64,000 nucleotides of DNA from Brachionus plicatilis (Eukaryota; Rotifera; Eurotatoria; Ploima; Brachionidae), in the NCBI GenBank assembly GCA_010279815.1, contig QEOQ01000515.1, positions 277,050 to 341,049 on the forward strand, in the 5' to 3' direction. Below, piece by piece: positions 57,543 to 64,000 of this stretch. The translations under genes and the position numbers were made by a program. Below the pieces are notes generated by a model, which was not told the origin of the DNA, made no database searches, and saw only the letters and a list, made by a program, of their open reading frames with translations. Every line of letters starts with the position of its first letter. Positions within the stretch are counted from its first letter, which is position 1.

Positions 57543-58190
57543 ATTTTTATTTAATTGTAAAATAAGGAATAAACATTTTACCAAATATAATTTCTTTTTT
57601 AAATACTTAATAAATGAAAATCTTGAATCACAAAAAAAAATTTACCATTAAATTTCATAATCGTTATCTATTTTAAAAAGATAAACCTTTACAAACAAAA
57701 AATTAATTAATAATTAATTAATTAATTATTAGTTATTAAGAATTAATAATTAATTTATTTTAAATCGAAATACAGTAAAAAAAAGAATTGTTATAAATAA
57801 GATATTAAAAAAACTTCCAATGTGGATAAAAATCAGAGATTTTGTGAAAAATGTAACAAAAAGGACCTTAGGCTTTTACCATTGAAATTACACCCCTGAT
57901 ATTTTTTGTTAAAAAAAAAATAAATTAACTTTTTTTTTGACCAAAACATATTTTAAGTTATTTTCTAACTAAATCAAGCAGTTTTTTCATTTTTTTATCC
58001 CAAATAAGTTGCATTCGTCCATTAGTATGTGTTCACATGTTTAGCATTAATTCAAAAAGTTACTTGAGCTTGTTGGAACAGATAATTTTAAAATTTTTTA
58101 AATTTTTTATTTCGAAAAATCATAAATTAAATATTCCAGTATGCTTTCGTTTAAAATATTACCGTGTTTAAACAATTCGTCGTCAAATAA
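57543..58190. other. Spacer downstream of peptide gene 2
   Basis: AT-rich; the first 80 bp match the region downstream of the paralogue at 60745, showing that the duplication includes the 3' flank. No gene seen. Confidence 0.5.
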
Positions 58191-59670
58191 TAGATTGGGC
58201 ATCAAAATTTTCTTCACATTAAAGAGTATTGTAAAAAAATATTTTAATTAATTAATAATTAATTCTTTAGAATAAAATTGAAAAATTAAGTCTAAGTTTT
58301 TTTTGTAATTGTTCAGAAAAATAAAAGCGTTATTAATTATATCAATGAACTTTCTTTCAGAAAAATTCGGAACTTTTTTCACAAAATCTCTTATTTTTAT
58401 TCTGTTATCTGGGCACTTGTTTTTTAATTTCTAATTTAGAATAACTTTTTTTTTTACTTTTTTTCGATTAAAGTTAAATTAAGAATAAAAAATCATTTAT
58501 ATAATAATCCAATAATTTTTACATATCAAACTTTTAACAACCAAAATTTTTAGATATAATGGTGAATTCAATTTTCAAAATCCTCAGTCTGAAAAGTGAT
58601 TCTTAATTCTATAAATTTTTTTTTTAATTTGAAAGATTTTTTCGTTAGGATTTAATATCATTAATTAATAATTCATATGAAATTTTCTATTCTATATTTC
58701 TATCTTATATTATTTGATTTAAAGAAGAAATTTTCGCTTTTTATTTTTCTTTTCAATTTAGAATTTAAATAATAAAAGTAAAAACCAAAAAAAAAAGAAA
58801 TCTTAATTTAAAAATTATTTTAGCAAAGGAATTTGCAAATTTTTTTTTTATTTTTGAAAGTATCACTATTTGATCCATTCAAATTTTAATTTTTAATTAA
58901 AGTTTATTTATTAAATTTTTATTTGATAATTTAATAATAATTAAGGGCTAGATTTTAAATATTGAAAATTTTATCAATTTATAAACATATCAAGAGTTGT
59001 AAATATTTTTTTTTAATAAAATTTAGTCGATGATTGAAGATGCAAACATAATTATTTAAATGAAGACAATTTTTTCAATGAAATAATAAATTTATTCCTT
59101 GGTTTAATTTTGATGTTAAGAATCGGTCTAAATATTGTTTAAAAAAAATTCAATACCAGAGGTATCAAGTTTTGAAAATTTCATATGAATTATTAATTAA
59201 TGATATTAAATCCTAACGAAAAAATCTTTTAAATTAAAAAAAAAATTTATAGAATTAAGAATCACTTTTCAGACTGAGGATTTTGAAAATTGAATTCACC
59301 ATTATATCTAAAAATTTTGGTTGTTAAAAGTTTGATATGTAAAAATTATTGGATTATTATATAAATGATTTTTTATTCTTAATTTAACTTTAATCGAAAA
59401 AAAGTAAAAAAAAAAGTTATTCTAAATTAGAAATTAAAAAACAAGTGCCCAGATAACAGAATAAAAATAAGAGATTTTGTGAAAAAAGTTCCGAATTTTT
59501 CTGAAAGAAAGTTCATTGATATAATTAATAACGCTTTTATTTTTCTGAACAATTACAAAAAAAACTTAGACTTAATTTTTCAATTTTATTCTAAAGAATT
59601 AATTATTAATTAATTAAAATATTTTTTTACAATACTCTTTAATGTGAAGAAAATTTAGATGCTCAATCTA
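58191..59670. repeat. Large inverted repeat, 497-bp arms
   Basis: 58191-58687 and 59174-59670 are almost exact complements (outer ends GATTGGGCATC and GATGCTCAATC), with a 486-bp unique loop. The right arm and loop also align with about 61230-61690, downstream of the other peptide gene, so the left arm is the extra, inverted copy. No coding capacity. Confidence 0.93.
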
Positions 59671-60416
59671 TAAAAAATGAATATTTAAAAATATATTAGT
59701 CTTTATTTATTTTCTATATTTTTTATTTTATAAATTTTTTTTGTAAAAATAAAAGTTAGAAATCAAAAATGTCTTTATTAGTTTAATTATTTTTTTTATT
59801 AATGGTTTAATTTTGTAGAATTTGAGATATTTAAATATATTTACAATTATTTTATTGAGGAAGTAAATAAAAAAGTTGACTTTTGCCTTTACTGAAAATA
59901 GATCAACACATAAAAAGATTATAAAGCAAGGCATTAATAGACTTAAATAAATTTTCTGATCAAACACTCAAAATGACTGTTGCATCGAGGTTAATTCGGA
60001 TCAAATTCTTCTTCATTTAAAACTGCTATCATACTGTTGAAATTTTTCACTTTAAAATTGAGAAGATTTTTTTAAATTATTGATAATTTATTTACTAGAT
60101 GCAAATAATTTTAAGAAATTTATCTTTTTAAAGATTCAAATTACTATCTATTTAATTCTTTAGAAGCTCTTCGCTAATTTATTATCTACTGCAGTTTTTA
60201 GAGTCCTTAAAGCTCAGGTTAAAATTTATAAATTTGAGAAAAAGAATAGCGGTCTATTTTTCTCAATGAACTGAAATTGCATATTTCAATTTATTAGAGA
60301 TATTTAATGAAAAATTCAAATTTTACTAATGGCTAAAAACTGTTTATTTGTGCTACGAAATAGCTTTTTTCATTTAAATAATTACACTTTTAGTAGGTGT
60401 TAATTAGTTTCAAGAA

Positions 60417-60424
60417 TATAAGAG
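60417..60424 (+). promoter_or_regulatory. TATA box of peptide gene 3
   Basis: TATAAGAG 33 bp before the ATG at 60457, equivalent to the box at 57215. Its place inside an upstream in-frame open stretch argues against the earlier ATG at 60397. Confidence 0.6.
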
Positions 60425-60456
60425 CTAGAATTTTTTCCTTTTTTAATCATTCAAAA

Positions 60457-60744
60457 ATGAAGACTTATAAAATGGTGATAATTTTTTTTGTAATTTTCAA
60501 ACTCAGTTTTTGCTACGACTACTTTCTAAAACAACCGAGCAATTACGATGATTCTAACATACTCCGAAATTTGTTGATAGAAAAACTAAAAACCAAATCG
60601 ATTCAAAACAAACAAACAGAATCGATGGAGAAAAATGTTGGATTCTTCAAAATTAGACCTTACTATGAGAAAATTTTGCTTTCAAATGGTGATCAATATC
60701 TTGTTCCAAGAGATCATAACAAAAACCATTATTTTGTGGGTTAA
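60457..60744 (+). CDS. Secreted amidated-peptide precursor, family member 3
   Basis: 95 residues, one exon, paralogue of 57255-57542. The start is set at 60457 by alignment with that gene and by the conserved TATA box just upstream. Differences fall in the signal and spacer (for example SFCYDYF for SSCYDYF, SNILRN for MNILRD), while the last 45 residues, ending LVPRDHNKNHYFVG, are identical. The terminal Gly suggests amidation. Strong conservation of the C-terminal block points to purifying selection or a recent duplication; the flanks have diverged more, which favours selection. Confidence 0.8.
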   Translation: MKTYKMVIIFFVIFKLSFCYDYFLKQPSNYDDSNILRNLLIEKLKTKSIQNKQTESMEKNVGFFKIRPYYEKILLSNGDQYLVPRDHNKNHYFVG

Positions 60745-61809
60745 ATTTTTATTTAATTGTAAAATAAGGAATAAATATTTTACCAAATATAATTTCTTTT
60801 TTAAATCCTTTATAAATAAAAATCTTGAAGCAATATTGAAAAATGTTTTACAGAAAATGAATAAATTGTCAAAAGAATTGTATAATTGTTATCAAACTGT
60901 TGAGACTCAAAAATTTAATAAGAAAATTAATTCATATTAAATTATAATTTGAAAAAATTACCCTAGGCTTTCATTAATACCGGATCAATATAAGTTTTAA
61001 ATAAATTTTGAACAAAATACTATAAAAAATTTTTAGACAAGTTCCATACCATTCACCGCTTCTTGCAGCTTTAACTCAATAATGATTGCAGTAATTTATA
61101 ATGTTAAAATTCAAATATAATAAAACGATAATTTTCAAATTTTTCCAGGAATTTTCTTTTAATAGTAAATTTTAAAATTTTCTTTAAAAGCATGGTGCAT
61201 TTAAATAAATAAAAATTGATTCTTATTAAAGTTTAATTCAAATAGGCAATCGAAATTTTAATTCAGTTTTAGGTTTTTTATTTGTAAAATCTTTAAAAAT
61301 TAATATATAATTAAGTGTTAAATTTTAAATTTTAAATTTTGAATATTTTATTTTTTTTTTAACTTTTTAAGAGTTGTACAATTTTTTTTTATCCAATTTA
61401 AAAGTATGAATGTTTGAGGATTCATACAGTTGAGACAATTTTTCAATGAAAAAACATTTTCATTTTTTGGCTAAATTTTGATGCTAAAAATCAATCTAAA
61501 TATTGTTTAAAATAAATTTAATACCAGAGGTATCAATTTTAAAAATTTTTTTGTGAATTATTAATTAAAGATATTAAATTCTTGCCAAAAAATATTTCAA
61601 TTAAAAAAAATTTATTGAATAAAGAATCGTTTTTCAGAATGAGGATTCTGAATATTGAATCCACCTTTAAATCTAAAAATTTTGATTTTAAAAAAGTCTG
61701 ACAAAAAAATTTTATTAGAAAAAAATTTAATTAGAAAAAAGACCAGTGATTAATGGTGACACTTGGTCAGAATTTTCATTTTCATTCCGTATTACTAAAT
61801 AAAAAATGA

Positions 61810-62557
61810 TTATAATATTTTTTTCTTTTTTTTAAATAAACTCTTACGCATATAAGCCGTATCTTTGGAGTCTTCATTAAAAATGGACAATTGTTTGGCA
61901 CTCAACTTGATCAATTGATTTTTGAGTCTGAATTTGACGAGACTTTTTTCGATGTTTAGTTTTTGTTCGGCAATCAGCTCGCGAGTTTTTTGGTATTCGC
62001 GTTCTGATTTACTGGGACATTCTGTTTGGATGTATGTATGTGGATCGGGAAAAGGTGGAAAGTGGTCGAAAACGTAATTTTGATGGGGTCTCGGTTTTAT
62101 CACATGAAGAATTGCTGGTCTTTTTTGTATACTGGCATAAGCCGCTTTAAAATAATAATAAAGGAAAATAATTAAAAATTTATTTTTTATTTAATTTTTA
62201 AAAAATTACGTTCAGCAATTTTTTGGTATTTTTCATTGTTTAAATTTTTGTAGAATTTGTACAAAGAGAGCACATCTATACCGATTTCGATAAGAGCTGA
62301 TGCCAAATCGTGAAAAGTCGGCTCTGTCCGATTTTGTAGCTCGGCAAAAAGTTTTGTTTGAATGCTTAGTTGACTAATAACTTAAAGAAGAAATAGAAAA
62401 AAATTTAATTAATTGTGTTTATTTAAGTACAGGCTATGAACATTTCAGCCAGAGTTTCAAGAGCGAAAGCTTCGGTCTTGGCAAAGCCATGGTTTAGGGC
62501 TACATTTGAAACAAAGCTATGCAGTATCCTGCGTCGGAGAATTTCAGCATCTTCCAT
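61810..62557 (-). CDS. TAF8: TFIID subunit TAF8
   Basis: Histone-fold subunit of general transcription factor TFIID, partner of TAF10. Three exons on the minus strand: 62431-62557, 62210-62380, 61810-62144, with GT/AG and phase kept; 210 residues (human 310). Exon 1 and 2 give the histone fold (NVALNHGFAKTEAFALETLA, then RTEPTFHDLASALIEIGIDV). Exon 3 has the diagnostic TAF8 C-terminal domain PRPHQNYVFDHFPPFPDPHT with YIQTE, and a basic end KKKKKIL. The C-terminal tail of vertebrate TAF8 is missing. Compact gene with introns of 50 and 65 nt. Confidence 0.93.
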
Positions 62558-63913
62558 ATTTAAAAAAAAAATAAAAATTAATTTTGGTTTAAATTTTAAT
62601 ATTTTAACAGTGGCACAAGTAACTTTTCAAAAGAAGAGATTTTTTTTTATTATTTCAAATTTATTTTCTTGATAAAGTAATCGTAAATTAATTTCTAAAA
62701 GATAGAAAATTTGATAAAACACAGTCCAATTTTTATTTAATTTTTCAAAATAGTTCTTGGAATGCTAATTAAACGTGTGAATTTAAGTTCTTCAAAGGTG
62801 GATATTTACTTTGAAAATTTGATTATTTTATTCAAACAATAAATAAAAGAAACACTTGAATTATTTTATTTATTTAAAATGGCTGTATTTAAGCAGAAAT
62901 TTAGATTAAAAAATTCTTTTTGAAGGTCATCATCAAATAAATTTTGGCTATTATATTAAAAAAATCAAAAATAAATAGCATTAAGAAAAAAAAGCAAATA
63001 TTTATTTTTAAAATACTTTGTGTAAATAGAATAGAACTTTAAGAAAAAAAAGTAAACAATATTTTTTCAAGATCCTAATCACCTGTCTTGTTAATTTTAT
63101 CAAATTTTTTAAATAAAGTTATCTTATTTGAAAAACAATTAAAATAGTGAGATAAAATTTTAAACTATTAGCAAACAAAATTTAGTGAAATATTTCAACT
63201 ATTTTTTTTCTATTTGAAAGATATGAAAAAATCTGTATAATCAAATAAAAAGCTTGAATGAAAAAGCCGGTTTCAAAATAAACAAAAAAATTTAAACCAG
63301 AAAATAAAAAATTTGAGCACTAGACATGAATAATCAAAAAAATAATAAAATTTTCTAAATATCAATTATACAATCATTGAAATCATTGAAAAATTCAAGT
63401 AACTTTCAAGAGTTGAAAGAAGATTATTTTCTAATTTAAATGTCTTTGTTGCCACTCAAAAAAAATGTTAATACACCATCAAAGTCTAAGGAGTTTGTTT
63501 ATTTTTATTTTTAAATAAAATTTTATGATTTGTTTATTTTATAACGTTTGAATTTATAAATAAAAAAAAAGATAAATGTGAGAGATAAAAATATTAATTG
63601 CTTGCTTGGCATTTTAAAAAAATCTTAATCGAACAACTCTAAAATTATTAAGTAACAATTACTTAAGGCATAATCAATGTGTCTGGATTAGAAAAATGTC
63701 TAAAATTCATTAAAAGTTATTACCTTTGTTAATAAGGTAATTAATATAAATTATAGTCTTAGGAATTTAATTTTTTAAACTAACTTTTCTAAAGAATAGT
63801 TTAGTTTTTTTAATTTTTTAAAAAGCTTTTTGATAATTTTTTAATGCTAAATTTTCAAACTTGTATTTTTTGGATGAATTATTTAAAATTTTTATTCTAT
63901 TACGTGATAAATT
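62558..63913. other. Intergenic spacer
   Basis: AT-rich; lies between divergent genes (TAF8 on minus, possible gene at the window end on plus), so it should hold both promoters. Nothing else recognised. Confidence 0.5.
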
Positions 63914-64000
63914 ATGAAAAAAACGATAAATTATTTAAATAAAAACTCTTTCGAAAATCTATGTGAAATCATGCGACATCAAGCTGCCCAATTGATCCAT
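63914..64000 (+). CDS. Possible start of a gene cut by the window end
   Basis: Open from an ATG: MKKTINYLNKNSFENLCEIM followed by RHQAAQLIH, running off the window. Residue mix and codon use look like coding sequence, unlike the AT-rich spacer before it. Too short to identify. Confidence 0.4.
   Translation, partial: MKKTINYLNKNSFENLCEIMRHQAAQLIH

Larger units (their letters stand above)
60390..61720 (+). repeat. Second unit of a local tandem duplication
   Basis: Aligns with 57190-57660 (gene, leader and early 3' flank) and, farther on, with 58860-59340 (shared text ATACCAGAGGTATCAA at 59152 and 61520). The first unit is longer because it gained the inverted arm. Confidence 0.8.

Noticed and set aside
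59728..59967. 79-residue minus-strand ORF with a signal-peptide-like start
   Set aside because: It has no ATG at its start, and its content is Ile/Lys/Phe-rich as expected from AT-rich DNA; no homologue at the equivalent place in the other duplication unit.
60397..60456. Upstream in-frame ATG extension of peptide gene 3
   Set aside because: The extension spans the TATA box conserved with the paralogue and would bury the signal peptide.
1..64000. CRISPR arrays, bacterial operons, tRNA or rRNA genes
   Set aside because: Spliced metazoan genes throughout; no spaced direct-repeat array and no tRNA or rRNA sequence recognised by eye.

Overview
The window is nuclear DNA of a small-genome invertebrate animal. 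It is very AT-rich, with T-rich minimal introns of about 49-57 nt alongside kilobase introns packed with transposon debris. Its conserved genes are metazoan: a plasma-membrane Ca2+ pump, an axonemal dynein intermediate chain, a DEG/ENaC channel, CDC27/APC3, a PP1 glycogen-targeting subunit, a BTB-BACK protein and TAF8. The dynein chain implies motile cilia. A monogonont rotifer is my best guess, but that is inference from composition and style only.

Layout. 1-7648 (+): 3' part of a PMCA-type Ca2+ ATPase in seven exons, with a sequence gap in its first visible intron. 10956-11270 (-): small secreted peptide precursor ending in an amidation glycine. 12253-17395 (+): complete DNAI3 (WDR63) in twelve exons starting with a 9-nt exon. 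17.9-18.8 kb: Tc1-like relic split by a 5'-truncated LINE. 19182-20642 (-): single-exon DEG/ENaC channel. 21-28 kb: gene-free, with short TIR elements and a hammerhead-like motif. 28379-44320 (+): CDC27/APC3 in eight exons, GC-rich exons separated by long introns holding a dense set of nested TIR elements, several carrying intact 53-58 codon ORFs. 44.3-50 kb: palindromes, MULE-type SWIM/AT-hook relics, an LTR-like block, and a 471-bp inverted duplication of the 3' end of the next gene. 50170-50778 (-): PP1 regulatory subunit 3-like CBM21 protein. 51.2-52 kb (-): LINE 3' fragment. 53807-54832 (+): BTB-BACK protein. 57255-57542 and 60457-60744 (+): two near-identical paralogues of the amidated peptide precursor in a local duplication that also contains a 497-bp inverted repeat. 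61810-62557 (-): TAF8 in three exons. 63914-64000 (+): possible start of a further gene.

The genes do not form a pathway. The two most interesting themes are (i) a three-member family of secreted, C-terminally amidated peptide precursors ending in NKNHYF(V/I)G that I cannot match to a known neuropeptide family, and (ii) short TIR elements with intact micro-ORFs, two of which (37.7 kb and 42.5 kb) encode homologous 53-residue proteins in elements with matching termini and perfect 8-bp target duplications. All gene models are hand-read from splice signals and reading-frame phase; none is confirmed by transcripts.
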